Positions 1-9,071 are shown, numbered from the stretch's first letter. The stretch is 64,000 nt of DNA from Clusia tigrina (GCA_920105625.2 OV050030.1:97357152-97421151), one strand, 5' to 3'. Numbers and translations: made by a program. The notes: generated by a model not told the origin, from the letters alone.

Positions 1-75
1 TGTAATGGGCAGTTTATTTAATAGCGCGGTCAATGATGTAGCGCCTCTCTTCCACGTGCCTCCGTCGTTGTATTC

Positions 76-891
76 TTACTTCTCTTCATCTTGCAGTTTA
101 GTACATGAGTAAAGAGCTTCTAGCGGTTGTCTAGATTGCGCATCGGCTACGACATTCAGTTTGCCCTTCCTGTCAAATTTAAAGCTGGTAATAGTGTCGG
201 CCGGTGTAGCTGTGTCCGTGTCCATATCAAATAGATTGGGGATAGCTTGAGGCTTAATGACGCGAGTCAATTTGCCAACCACTGGTCTATTGTCGCGTGA
301 AAGTGTACTTTTGCTCGACTCTTCATTGAAGTCTTCAAAAAGGCCGTCGGACGCTATTCGTATGGCTTGCTTGTCATTGAATTTCGGAAGCATTGCGTTG
401 CAGGAAGCATCGCCGTTGGCTTCAGCACCCCACCGATGTTTGTACAGATGCTGTCGCTTGTTGACTGCAGACCGCTCGGGTTGGTCGGACTGAACAAGTA
501 CCCCACTTTTGAAAATCCTACCCTTCTTTTTGGATAAGACCAGTTTTACCGAACCGTGTTGCTGTTCCTCCTCGGCTGCGACTATGCCAGCAGTACCAGT
601 GCCTTCAGCGGATACTTGTGCGCTCGGTGACGGGACCACCGCGTTGCAGTTGACCTGGTTGTCCAGCATAAGGGTCCGTTTGAACTTGTCTTTGATCTTA
701 TAATCACGCCGCGGTGGCGATGAAGGCGCAGTGCTTGGTAGACGAACGTGAGCGTTGGAATTAGAGTTGGTATCGTGCCAATCCAGCGATGGAGTTTCAT
801 TATAAAGGGCGGATAATAGAGGCGATGTCGCTGTGAGTGCACTTGTACGTAAACCTTCTGCTAATTCAATATTAGCCACTTTGGCGGGCAT
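76..891 (-). CDS. Chimeric ORF: pol linker, foreign segment, RNase H tail
   Basis: This open frame of 271 codons begins MPAKVANIELAEGL, which reads as the linker between protease and reverse transcriptase. It ends RKGKLNVVADAQSRQPLE, the normal C-terminal end of a gypsy RNase H domain. Between them, roughly residues 16-235, no reverse transcriptase motif is present. Instead there is Ser/Ala/Pro-rich and charged sequence with elements such as KLVLSKKKGRIF and NKRQHLYKHRW, which looks like a disordered nuclear host protein. The RT and most of RNase H therefore seem replaced by foreign coding sequence kept in frame. I cannot name the donor. The alternative, a strongly diverged RT, is unlikely because no YxDD or LPFG-type motif is seen. 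Confidence 0.55.
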   Translation of the reverse strand: MPAKVANIELAEGLRTSALTATSPLLSALYNETPSLDWHDTNSNSNAHVRLPSTAPSSPPRRDYKIKDKFKRTLMLDNQVNCNAVVPSPSAQVSAEGTGTAGIVAAEEEQQHGSVKLVLSKKKGRIFKSGVLVQSDQPERSAVNKRQHLYKHRWGAEANGDASCNAMLPKFNDKQAIRIASDGLFEDFNEESSKSTLSRDNRPVVGKLTRVIKPQAIPNLFDMDTDTATPADTITSFKFDRKGKLNVVADAQSRQPLEALYSCTKLQDEEK

Positions 892-1454
892 CGGATGTGG
901 CTCCTGATCCTCAAGATCTTCTGTGGTGACCTCTGCTGTTGCTTCCTAGGATTCCTGTTACGCACTGTCAACTGTTTGGGGTTGTTTCGTGAGTTTCTCC
1001 TGTCGGTTCTCAATTCAACGGAGCTCCCTCCGAGAGAAAGAGTAGCTCCCATGGCGTACAAGAAATCTAACCCTAAAATAACTTGTCCAGATGCACGGGG
1101 GAAGATGAGAAACGGCATTCGGCAACATTTATCATCTATTCGCACGTCGAGGATAAGGGCTTCCTTGCTTGTGCATTCACCGCCGTTTGCTAGTTGTGCC
1201 CTCACGTTTACTGCGACTACGTTGTTCGGACTTCGATGTTGTTTGGCAAAATTTCCATTGATGAAGCTCTTTGTAGCCCCGGTGTCTATCGTCGCATTTA
1301 TTTGTTCTCCGTCCACCGTAACTGTGGCGCAGATATGGTTACGCTCGAAACGTAACAACTTTCCTGTTGGCGAAACGGGCTGTGATTTGACGGCCCCACT
1401 CGTCCCCGGTTGTGAGGGGGTCCTTGCTCGTTTCCCGCTTGCTGTTGACAGCAC
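861..1454 (-). pseudogene. Retroviral-type aspartic protease of gypsy element A
   Basis: The frame contains TIDTGATKSFING, the active-site DTGA of a retropepsin, and later ILGLDFLYAMGA, the ILGxDFL segment near the flap end. It follows the zinc-knuckle region in a different frame and ends at 861 in a third-frame overlap with the chimeric ORF. Frame changes between gag, protease and pol may be partly natural (programmed shifting) and partly decay. The protease would mature the Gag-Pol polyprotein inside virus-like particles. Confidence 0.75.
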
Positions 1455-1783
1455 TCAATTGTTCGGATATTCGTCTGGCCGCACTCCCAGCAGAACAGTA
1501 CCTGTGGGTTCCGACAATTGCGTTGAATGTGTCCTTCTTGACCGCAGCGTCGACATGCTGTTTTGTGACTTATTTTGATGCCCATTGTTTGTGCTCGATC
1601 GCGTCGAGGTTCCGGTTGGCATCGTGGTAGCTGCTCATGTGGTGGTTGTTGTCGGCTGCGTTGTGGTGCTTCACGCAGTGTTTCCTGATCCGCTCTGATA
1701 CTTTCGTATTCTTGCGCACGAGTGATCAGTTCGTCCAGCGAGGAGAAATCGTCAAGCCGTATGTATAGGCGGTAGTCGGGCAA
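1298..1783 (-). pseudogene. Gag nucleocapsid region with CCHC knuckles, element A
   Basis: The segment CRRCGQEGHIQRNC is a canonical CX2CX4HX4C zinc knuckle, and CWECG begins a second one that is interrupted by a frame change. The knuckles bind element RNA during packaging. Upstream residues (RLDDFSSLDELITRAQEYE) belong to the C-terminal part of capsid. The frame differs from that of the upstream capsid piece at 1726-2511, so one indel separates them near 1790. Confidence 0.75.
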
Positions 1784-2511
1784 ACTATTGCGGAAGATAC
1801 GTTCATTCTGTCGGTCTTCGTCATAGTGTCACGTCCCATAAGATTTTGTAGGGCGATGGTATAATCCTTAAAGGCCTCTCTTGGCTTTTGCACCCGTTTT
1901 CGGATCTCATCGTCTAGATCTTCAAAATATCGGCTGGGGAGGAAAAATTTTAGAAAGTCTCGTTCGAATGCTTCAAATGTGACCCACAGCTTTTTGTTGT
2001 TCCGGTGCCAGGTTAATGCCTTGTCTGTGAGAAGCTGTGGCATTGTGCGAGGGAGTAAGTCCCGGTTGAGACCATACATGTCTGCCAGTTTCTTTACGCG
2101 CTCTATAAATCCCAACGGATCCTTATCGCCGTCGTATTTTACTGGCCACTTACGAACTTGTTCAATGACGATAACACATTGAGTTGACACAAAGGCGTTC
2201 ATGTTATCTGCGCCGGCAGATGGTTGTTCCTGGTGTCGTTCCACTTCCTCTACGTGGACGTGAGATGGTTGTGTTAACGTTGACTTCGATGTTTTTGGTA
2301 ATGTGGAGCTTGCTGTCTCTTGCGTGTGCTTTATTTCCAATTCCTCCAGTCGTTTGCGGAATTCCGGGTTAGTGGTGCTATCAACTATGAAAGCTGCGAA
2401 CCTTTTTCGCAGTTCGTCCACACTTCCAGTATCGTCAAGTTTAAATTCTGCCGCGTAATGTTCTAGCTGGTCTTTGCGTAGGGTATAGATCCACCCTGAC
2501 TTCGGCTTCAT
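1726..2511 (-). pseudogene. Gag capsid region of gypsy element A, SAP-like start
   Basis: The ORF starts at an ATG just inside the primer binding site and has a SAP-like first 40 residues (LRKDQLEHYAAEF). A capsid region follows, with WPVKYDGDKDPLGFIERV and AFERDFLKFFLP, typical of Ty3/gypsy Gag of the retrotransposon-gag family. It would form the particle shell. The frame breaks near 1790, so the product would be truncated before the knuckles. Confidence 0.75.
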
Positions 2512-2530
2512 ATCGATTCGTTGTGTTAAG

Positions 2531-2548
2531 GTCCCTGCTGAGGCGCCA
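2531..2548 (-). promoter_or_regulatory. Primer binding site, tRNA-Lys type
   Basis: On the minus strand the bases directly inside the LTR read TGGCGCCTCAGCAGGGAC. This resembles the 3' end complement of tRNA-Lys and the primer site of the errantivirus at 41990. Its position fixes the inner LTR edge at 2549. Confidence 0.7.
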
Positions 2549-2760
2549 TGTAAGGAATCTCTAGCTGGGGTACGCTCAGTCTTCCCAGAGTCCTGTACAA
2601 TATTTATTTTCTTGACCTTAACACAACACGTTTGATGGAGTTTGTTTTACTTTATTTTATTATTCAGTAAATTACAACTTCATCTTAGACTAATTATAAC
2701 TAAATCCTGTATTCTCTACGCTTCGTCTAATTGCAGTGAAGTGGGGTAGTGGCAGACGTA

Positions 2761-3180
2761 GAAGCAATAGCTGCTTTGAAATTCAACGCCGGTTAAAACC
2801 TCGCGTTTACTTCGTCTAGGGGGGAGCACTCTCTTACGTGGTAGTGATGTCGGTTAAAACCTCACACCACCAATCACGTAAGAAGTCTCAAAAGTCTAAC
2901 TTGAAGCAATAGCTGCTTTGAAGTGCAACCCCGGTTAAAACCTCGCGTTTACTTCGTCTAGGGTGGAGCACTCTCTTACGTGGTAGTGATGTCGGTTAAA
3001 ACCTCACACCACCAATCACGTAAGAAGTCTCAAAAGTCTAACTTGAAGTAATAGCTGCTTTGAAGTGAAACGCCGGTTAAAACCTCGCGTTTACTTCGTC
3101 TAGGGTGGAGCACTCTCTTACGTGGTAGTGATGTCGGTTAACACCTCACACCACCAATCACGTAAGAAGTCTCAAAAGTC
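2761..3180. repeat. Three 142 bp tandem repeats inside the LTR
   Basis: Copies start at 2761, 2903 and 3045. Each unit carries two CGGTTAAAACCTC-type motifs (one is changed to GGTTAACACC in the third unit) and one inverted pair CTTACGTG ... CACGTAAG that could form a hairpin. The array lies in the probable U3 side of the LTR, where enhancers usually sit. No ORF of interest spans it. Confidence 0.85.
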
Positions 3181-3232
3181 AGGAACTGTCTGCCGTGGTC
3201 GCCACTGTCCGCGAATACTATACCCATTTACT

Positions 3233-3377
3233 CGCCTGCTCGTCCGCTGTTGTCGCCGCCGCTGTTGGTTATCGCAAGAGAGCGCCTGCTCGTCCGCTGT
3301 TGTCGCCGCCGCTGTTGAAATCGCAAGAGCTCGTGCTCGTCCGCTGTTGTCGCCGCCGCTGTTCAAATCACAAGAGA
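3233..3377. repeat. Three CG-rich tandem units of about 48-50 bp
   Basis: The core GCTCGTCCGCTGTTGTCG recurs at 3238, 3288 and 3335, followed each time by CCGCCGCTGTT and a CGCAAGAG-like or CACAAGAG spacer. The open frames covering this stretch are a by-product of the repeat, not genes. Confidence 0.8.
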
Positions 3378-3604
3378 CCGGTTCCTCTGTGCACCGGCCT
3401 TTTATACATTTTTTTATGCGAGCATCGACAAGTCCCGTATTTCGGCACTGTGTCGTGTTCGCGCATACGGAATTCCCGTATTTCGGCGTTGTGTCATGTT
3501 CGAGCATAACCACGTGTGGCGTGGTTTGGCTACATGTGCTCGCATGGTGTTGGCATATGGTGAGGGCGATATTTTGTGTGACCTAAAATTGTTACAAAAT
3601 TTAG

Positions 3605-4245
3605 GTCTTCACAGATGATGAAAAATAATTTTTCAATAATCAATTTCACCATCTGATGCAAAGCAATCACATTAATCACTATTCAACATATAGTGTTCTA
3701 AAGGCATCCATAGTAGAACGATTTCATAGAACATTAAAGGGAATGATGTGGAAAGAGTTTAGTTATCGAGGAAAATTTCAATGGATAAATATCAAGAACT
3801 TATTGATAAATATAATAATACATTTCATAGGACTATAAAAATGACACCTAATGAAGTGAATTCTTCAAATGAAAAATTTCTATTGGATACAGTCTATAAC
3901 AATTTAAAAGTTTTTAATAAACCCAAATTTAAAGTTGGTGAATATGTTCGAGTTAGTAAATATAAGCATGTATTCGAAAAAGGCTACACACCAAACTGGA
4001 CAACGGAAATCTTTCGAATTAAAGCTATACAAAATAGTAACCCTACTTCATATATTTTAGAAGACTATCAAGGTCATGAAATTAAAGGAGGGCTTTATAG
4101 ATTCGAGTTAATGAAAACCGAATTTCCTCAAACATATTTAGTTGAAAGAGTTCTAAAGAGGAGAAGGAATATGGCTTGTGTCAAGTGGTTAGGATTTTTA
4201 GCAGAACACAATTCTTGGATTGATCTTAAAAATTCATCTGTTTAA
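3605..4245 (+). pseudogene. Polinton integrase, C-terminal part with chromodomain
   Basis: The visible part starts near the second catalytic aspartate (FTDDEK followed by a stop) and contains the catalytic glutamate in KASIVERFHRTLK. A frame change occurs at about 3781. The second frame holds the C-terminal DNA-binding region (FKVGEYVRVSKYKHVF) and ends in a chromodomain (YLVERVLKRR...CVKWLGF...NSWID), a feature of Polinton integrases. The N-terminal zinc-binding region and first aspartate are missing. It would insert the element's DNA into the host genome. Confidence 0.8.
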
Positions 4246-4294
4246 AACCATTTATCAATGCCTTCATCACATTATTTACTTATTAGTCGTTAAG

Positions 4295-5052
4295 ATGTCG
4301 ATAACATTAACACTAACCAGAAATTTTTCATTACTTGTAGCAAGTATTTTCCACCGATTCAACTTAATTCAAATTATGTTTGCGGTTTAATAAACTTAGA
4401 CACATATCATTCAATTCCGAATGTTGATGTAGAAAACAATCTATTTCATATTGGTAATAATGAAATAGAGATTCCTATTGGATCATATGAATTATCTGAT
4501 ATAGCTGATGTAGTTAGTGAAAAATATGAACAACTGAATCAAAAGGGAATTATTGATATACAAGCAAATTAGAATACCTTAAAAACGGAAATAAAAAGCT
4601 CTATAGATCCAATTTATTTCGATAGAGATAATTCAATTGCTTCAATTTTGGGGTTTAGTAAGAGAGTATTGGAGCCAGGTATTCTACATTATTCAGATAA
4701 AACAATAGATATAACAAAAATGAACACAATAGTTGTTGATTGTAATATTGTGACTGGATCATATATAAATAGTGTATCAGCACATATTTTACATCAGTTT
4801 TCACTTGTCGTTAGTCCAGGTTACAAAATCACTGAAACGCCAGCTAATGTAATATATTTACCTGTAAATACCAATGAAATAAATCTTATTGTTTTGAAAG
4901 TTGTTGATCAAGACGGTAATTTAATAAAATTTCGAAAAAATAACAATAAGATTGCATTTAAAACCTTTAAAATAATGATTATCTTCAATAAAAATCAGTT
5001 ACAAAATGATTTATCATTCATTTCACTAGCAGCAACAGAAGACAATGGTTAA
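4295..5052 (+). pseudogene. Polinton minor capsid (penton-like) protein
   Basis: An ATG at 4295 starts a frame that shifts near 4330 and contains a stop at about 4570. The remaining open part from 4648 has FSKRVLEPG, VDCNIVTGSYINS, VSPGYKI and LKVVDQDGNLIKF. These match the single-jelly-roll penton of Polintons, whose end reads as a DQDG turn followed by a beta strand. In the capsid it would occupy the fivefold vertices. Order and strand next to the major capsid gene fit the usual Polinton arrangement. Confidence 0.65.
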
Positions 5053-5195
5053 GAAGAAGAAGAAAAAGATATATCATTTTGTAAAAATCAATATGAAGCG
5101 AAATCCAAATATACACAACAAGCAAAAACTAATAATCTCACTGAAGCTAATCGGAAGTTTCTTCAAAATCTAGGATTTCAATTAAAAGTTCAATA
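5053..5195 (+). pseudogene. Short lysine/glutamine-rich tail ORF between capsid genes
   Basis: Directly after the minor capsid stop the same region reads an acidic run (EEEEKD) and then KNQYEAKSKYTQQAKTNN, ending in a stop just before the major capsid ATG. It has no ATG of its own. It could be a shifted C-terminal tail of the minor capsid gene or a remnant of a separate small gene. No function can be assigned. Confidence 0.35.
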
Positions 5196-5202
5196 AAAAA
5201 AA

Positions 5203-6366
5203 ATGAGTAATATAATCAATGTACTACAGAAACCATTGTTTGATAATTCAATTATTAAAAAAGAATATCATAGCTATACATCTTATTTACAATCATTTCA
5301 AAATAATGATGAAATTCGTATAGCAATTCAAAATCAAGATTTATATGTTTTGCCAAGCGAAAGCTTTTTATACATTGAGGGATTTGTTACGAAAGCAGCA
5401 GATAATACAATCTCTAATACTGTAAAACTTTTTAATAATTGTATGGAATATCTATTTGATGAAATTCGATATGAAATTAATGGTATAGAAATTGATCGAA
5501 CACGACATTTGGGTATTACTACAGAATTAAAAAACTTTGTATCTTTGAATAAAAATGAAAGTAGAGCACTAAGAAATGCAGGATGGACGCCAATCTCTGA
5601 GAATCTGACACTTATTAGCGGTTATTTCAATTTTTGTGTACCATTAAAATTATTGCTTGGATTTGCCGAAGATTTTAATAAAATAATAATGAATTCTAAA
5701 CATGAACTGATTTTGTTACGTTCTATGAATGACAGCAATGTCTTAACATCTATCACTGCAAATGAAAAACTTAAATTATCAATAACAAGTATTACATGGA
5801 AAATACAACATGTAATTAAGAGTCAACAACCATTAAATATTTCATTTAGGAGTTGGGATACATATTATAATCCATCATTACCTAACAATAGTACAAATAT
5901 TTTATGGAATGTTAAACTAGATGCTGAAAATGAAAGACCACGTTTTCTATTATTAGCGTTTCGAAATAATAATAAGGTCATGCATTGTGATTTGTCAGAT
6001 ATAAAAGTATATCTGAACTCTGACATATATCCTTATGATGATCTAAATCTTAAATTTAATCGAAATCGTTTTGCTTTATTATATGATATGTACTTGCAGT
6101 TTCAACAAAGATATTATTCACGCGATTTACAGCCTCTATTAACACGAAAAGTATTTTCATCAAATGCGCCAATAATTATTGGCAATTATAATTGTCTTAG
6201 ATATAACTCATCAAAATGAAACTACCAAAAATGGACCAATCGATATTCGGATTGAATTCAAAACATCAACAAACATACCAAATAATACATCTGCATATTG
6301 TTTAATTATACATGATAAAATGTTCAAATATATTCCCCTTAGAAACGAAGTAAGAAAAATATTGTA
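5203..6366 (+). pseudogene. Polinton major capsid protein, double jelly roll
   Basis: The main frame (5203-6219, 338 codons) is open from an ATG eight bases after a stop. It has N-terminal jelly-roll features (YLFDEIRYEINGIEIDR) and a C-terminal strand set (VYLNSDIYPYDDLNL, YSRDLQPLL). The conserved end (NETTKNGPIDIR ... NTSAYCLIIHD) is displaced to the next frame starting near 6180, so one indel breaks the gene. At about 388 residues it is shorter than many hexon-like Polinton capsids, but the C-terminal pattern fits the double-jelly-roll family found in insect Polintons. Confidence 0.65.
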
Positions 6367-6500
6367 AAATAAAAAGACAATAAAAAGAAAATTTGATTTA
6401 TGTACATTTTTTTGGTTATATAGATAATAATCGCTAGTATTTTCCTTCATTATATCTTTAAACACCGTCGCAGTCACATACAACAAATACACAGGAGAAA

Positions 6501-7140
6501 ATGAAATTAACATTATTATTTTTATTTGTATTTTTAAAAGTGGTGATTGGAAATCCAATATAAATATCTATTAGTAATACTCCTCTGATAGAATCAAGTT
6601 CAAAAAGTGTAGCATTTAATCTTACACTTCCTAATAATGATATTCTAAAAATTAATATATAATTTAAACTGATGGAAAAAAGTAAACCACTAAAAAATTT
6701 AGATTATGATTATCAATTAGATCAAATCGATAAAAATTATACATTTTCAACAACAACAACAACTTCACCTATTTTTCAAATAACAACAGAAGGAACTCCA
6801 CCGAAATATTTTACAGTGGATGACGCTATAGAAGCGTTTCGAAAGCATTTAATTAAAAAAGAAACAAATATAGGTGGTATACTGGAAGCAAAGGAATCAT
6901 TTTATCGTCATTTTAAACTTGAATATGATAATTTTGATATACCTATTCGTTGTACATACGATGTTATATATGAGAAAAAAGTTGTTTTGAATATCGTGAA
7001 TTTAAAGTTGAACGAATTTTAAGTAATGGGGAAATTGAAAAGGTTCTCACTCCAGAATTGAGCCATAAATTACAACATATTAATATAATTGATGTAAAAA
7101 ACTACCTCAAACATATAAAATGCATATCATATAGGGAAAC
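6501..7140 (+). pseudogene. Decayed first copy of a secreted-protein gene pair
   Basis: An ATG after AGGAGAAA begins a clear signal peptide (MKLTLLFLFVFLKVVIG) that meets a stop five codons later. The gene then continues as an open stretch at 6672-7022 with VDDAIEAFRKHLIKKE, NIGGILEAKESFYRHF and PIRCTYD, nearly the same blocks as the intact gene at 7179. A frame change near 7010 leads into a last recognisable piece. It is a tandem paralogue broken by at least one stop and one frame change. Confidence 0.6.
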
Positions 7141-7178
7141 AGTAATAGTTTTCATAATAATCTCAAAGGAAAAGCAAG

Positions 7179-8057
7179 ATGAAGACCTATATTTTAATAA
7201 TATTTATATTTTTATTTCTTAATAGTGTTAAAAGTTATAATATTAATAATATAGATCCTAAAAGTAAATACATAAATTTTAATATAAAACTTCCCAATAA
7301 TTCAATAGATATTAGAATATATTTATCAATTCAATTGGAAAATGATACAACAACATTAAGAAATCATATTAAGTTACCATCGGATAATTCTGAAACCAAG
7401 TACAACATAAACGATGTTATTGAAGCTTTTAGAAGGGATTTAATTGAAAAAGAAATTAATATTGGAGGTATTATTGAGAGTTCTAAAGTATTTTTCCGTC
7501 ATTTCAATTTAAAATACGATGAAAATTGTGAAATAAGAATCAGGTGTACCTATTATAGTAACTATCATTATAAATATCTCAGCATTTATTGTTTTGAGTA
7601 TAATAGAGGGTATGAGAATGAAAGAGAAAGAAATCATGAAACAAGCCCCTTGTTTGATCGAGCAACAAATAATATAAATACCAGAACAATCAATATCAAA
7701 GATTATTGGCAAACTTTACATATGAGAGTACAGCAAATAATGAAAAAGGATATGATAACCTTCTTAAAAAAATTTGCTCATGTTATTTCGGATGATCATA
7801 AACAAAAGCTCATCAATATTCTATCAGATTTGGAGTACATAGACAGTTTAAAAATATATGGTCAACATTATGAGAACTGTGAATGGATAAAAGATGATGG
7901 TACAGAACACAATAGTGGATCCGAAACTTGCAAGTGTTATGATAGTCAATTTATGCGAAAAATTAGAGAAGAAGAAGCAAAAGAACTAATGCAAATTTAT
8001 TATAATATTTTCAATGTAACTAAATATAAAAATTGTAATTTCAAATGTGAAAAATAA
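7179..8057 (+). CDS. Secreted cysteine-containing protein of unknown family
   Basis: This open frame of 292 codons is intact. It starts with a typical signal peptide (MKTYILIIFIFLFLNSVKS). The mature part has a beta-rich N-terminal region, the block DVIEAFRRDLIEKEINIGG and FFRHFNLKY shared with the copy upstream, eight cysteines (several in the last 70 residues) and three N-glycosylation sequons (NNS, NDT, NVT). A helical stretch sits near residues 175-225. An AATAAA overlaps the stop. It lies on the same strand as, and just downstream of, the Polinton capsid genes and shares their extreme AT bias. I do not recognise the family. It may be Polinton cargo or a captured host gene. Confidence 0.7.
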   Translation: MKTYILIIFIFLFLNSVKSYNINNIDPKSKYINFNIKLPNNSIDIRIYLSIQLENDTTTLRNHIKLPSDNSETKYNINDVIEAFRRDLIEKEINIGGIIESSKVFFRHFNLKYDENCEIRIRCTYYSNYHYKYLSIYCFEYNRGYENERERNHETSPLFDRATNNINTRTINIKDYWQTLHMRVQQIMKKDMITFLKKFAHVISDDHKQKLINILSDLEYIDSLKIYGQHYENCEWIKDDGTEHNSGSETCKCYDSQFMRKIREEEAKELMQIYYNIFNVTKYKNCNFKCEK

Positions 8058-8099
8058 AAAAAATAAAAATGTAGAAAAAAATGTACTAGATGATGGATG

Positions 8100-8590
8100 C
8101 ATACTTATTTTATTGTGGATTGGAGGTTATTGCATTTTTTTTCTTGTTTCTCAGATAAAAGAACAGAAAATTTTTATAAAGGAATGAATGCTATTGCATT
8201 TATATCTTTTTTCATTTACTGAAAATTTATTACAATGTCGCATAATTATTTTACTGTGGGTGGGAGGCTATTTTCAATTTAATTTTCTTTGTTCTTCGAT
8301 AAGAGACATTTTTTAATAAATGTTGCTTTCGCTTGCAAATGAGAGAAATTATTTTATTGTGGATTGGAGATTATTGCATTTTTTTTCTTGTTTCACAGAT
8401 AAAAGAACAGAAAATTTTATAAAGGAATGAAGGCTATTGCATTTATTTCTTTTTTTCATTTACTGAAAATTTATTACAATGTCGCGTAATTATTTTACTG
8501 TGGGTGGGAGGCTATTTTCAATTTAATTTTCTTTGTTCTTCGATAAGAGAACAGAAAATAAGGAAATGAAATATTTTTTTAATAAATGTT
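8100..8590. repeat. Two 245 bp tandem repeats, each with two related halves
   Basis: A block starting TTATTTTATTGTGGATTGGA recurs at about 8104 and 8349, and a related block ATTATTTTACTGTGGGTGGG at about 8244 and 8488. The spacing is 244-245 bp. The two blocks resemble each other, so the array is an A-B-A-B higher-order repeat. It fills the gap between the secreted gene and the small gene at 8670. Confidence 0.8.
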
Positions 8591-8621
8591 GCATTCGCTT
8601 GAAATATAAAATCATTTTTTG

Positions 8622-8628
8622 TATAAAA
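8622..8628 (+). promoter_or_regulatory. TATA box of the small gene at 8670
   Basis: TATAAAA lies 42 bases before the ATG at 8670, leaving room for a start site near 8650 and a short leader. It follows the last tandem repeat unit directly. Confidence 0.5.
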
Positions 8629-8669
8629 TGCTGGTGAGTTATATTCTTATTCACATTTAAAAAGAAGAC

Positions 8670-8957
8670 ATGGAAGCTGCAATGGATCTCGAAGTATTGA
8701 AAGAAAACTTAGGAACTGCTAGGGCATTTCTAGAACGCTTCCGGGAGGTGTGCTGGGATCAACCCAGCATCAAGAATGAAATGGATCAGCTCATTCGGAT
8801 AAACCAAAATTATCTCAATATCTCCCTTCGGGAGGAGATAGAGAATCTCACAGACAAACTCAATGAGTACTGCGAAGAACATAGTTTAGATGTGAGTTTT
8901 TTCTTTTTTTAATTTCTACAGACTTTTTTCTCTTTCCAGCTTATTTACTTAGAATAA
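8670..8957 (+). CDS. Small helical protein, probably two exons
   Basis: Exon 1 (8670-8891) encodes 74 residues starting MEAAMDLEVLKENLGTARAF, strongly charged and helical, with leucines spaced as in a coiled coil. It ends at a good donor (GTGAGT at 8892). A pyrimidine stretch and acceptor TTTCCAG end at 8939. Splicing the 48-base intron preserves the frame and adds five residues before TAA at 8957, giving 79 residues. Unspliced reading adds only SFFFF. The TATA box, ATG, intron and codon usage unlike the AT-only surroundings suggest a real gene. The family is unknown. Confidence 0.5.
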
Positions 8958-9071
8958 GATATTATTAAAAAAAAAAAAAAAATTTAAAAATTAAAATCTT
9001 TCTTCTTTCCTTCAGCTCTTCAAAATAAACAAGCATATATATAATTGCGCTACAGAACGTGGTACTCAGCG

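Larger units (their letters stand above)
1..3596 (-). mobile_element. Ty3/gypsy element A, truncated by the window edge
   Basis: Read on the minus strand from right to left this element has an LTR (2549-3596), a tRNA-Lys-like primer binding site, gag, protease and then a chimeric ORF. The integrase and second LTR would lie left of base 1 and are not visible. Coding is split over three frames, so the copy is dead as it stands. It appears to sit inside a Polinton integrase gene, because integrase coding sequence starts directly at the outer edge of its LTR. The N terminus of gag looks SAP-like, as in the gypsy element at 53494-58726. Confidence in Ty3/gypsy is high; the exact lineage is not determined. 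Confidence 0.8.
2549..3596 (-). repeat. 5' LTR of gypsy element A (about 1.05 kb)
   Basis: The LTR begins TGTAAGG next to the primer binding site and I place its outer end at GTTACA, giving short inverted ends TGTAA/TTACA. It contains a three-copy 142 bp array and a downstream CG-rich triplicate. The second LTR is outside the window, so the outer end is inferred from the TG...CA rule and from the start of Polinton coding sequence. An inverted repeat crossing that end (3580-3607) adds some doubt. Confidence 0.6.
3597..6366 (+). mobile_element. Polinton/Maverick remnant (integrase and capsid genes)
   Basis: Three genes lie in one orientation: a retroviral-type integrase with C-terminal chromodomain, a penton-like minor capsid protein and a double-jelly-roll major capsid protein. 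This set is diagnostic of Polinton/Maverick elements, which are virus-like self-synthesising transposons. All three are broken by stops or frame changes. No DNA polymerase B, packaging ATPase or cysteine protease is visible, and no long terminal inverted repeat. The left part was cut by the gypsy element ending at 3596. The accessory genes at 6501-8957 may belong to it. Confidence 0.75.

Noticed and set aside
2761..3180. CRISPR-like array
   Set aside because: Units are 142 bp with no unique spacers, inside a eukaryotic LTR. The arrays at 15394 and 60351 were rejected for the same reason.
3122..3586. 154-codon plus-strand frame
   Set aside because: It covers LTR tandem repeats and shows only repeat-derived Ala/Cys/Arg-rich sequence.
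5203..6219. Host gene instead of Polinton capsid
   Set aside because: The C-terminal pattern and the neighbouring integrase and penton genes fit a Polinton capsid gene much better.
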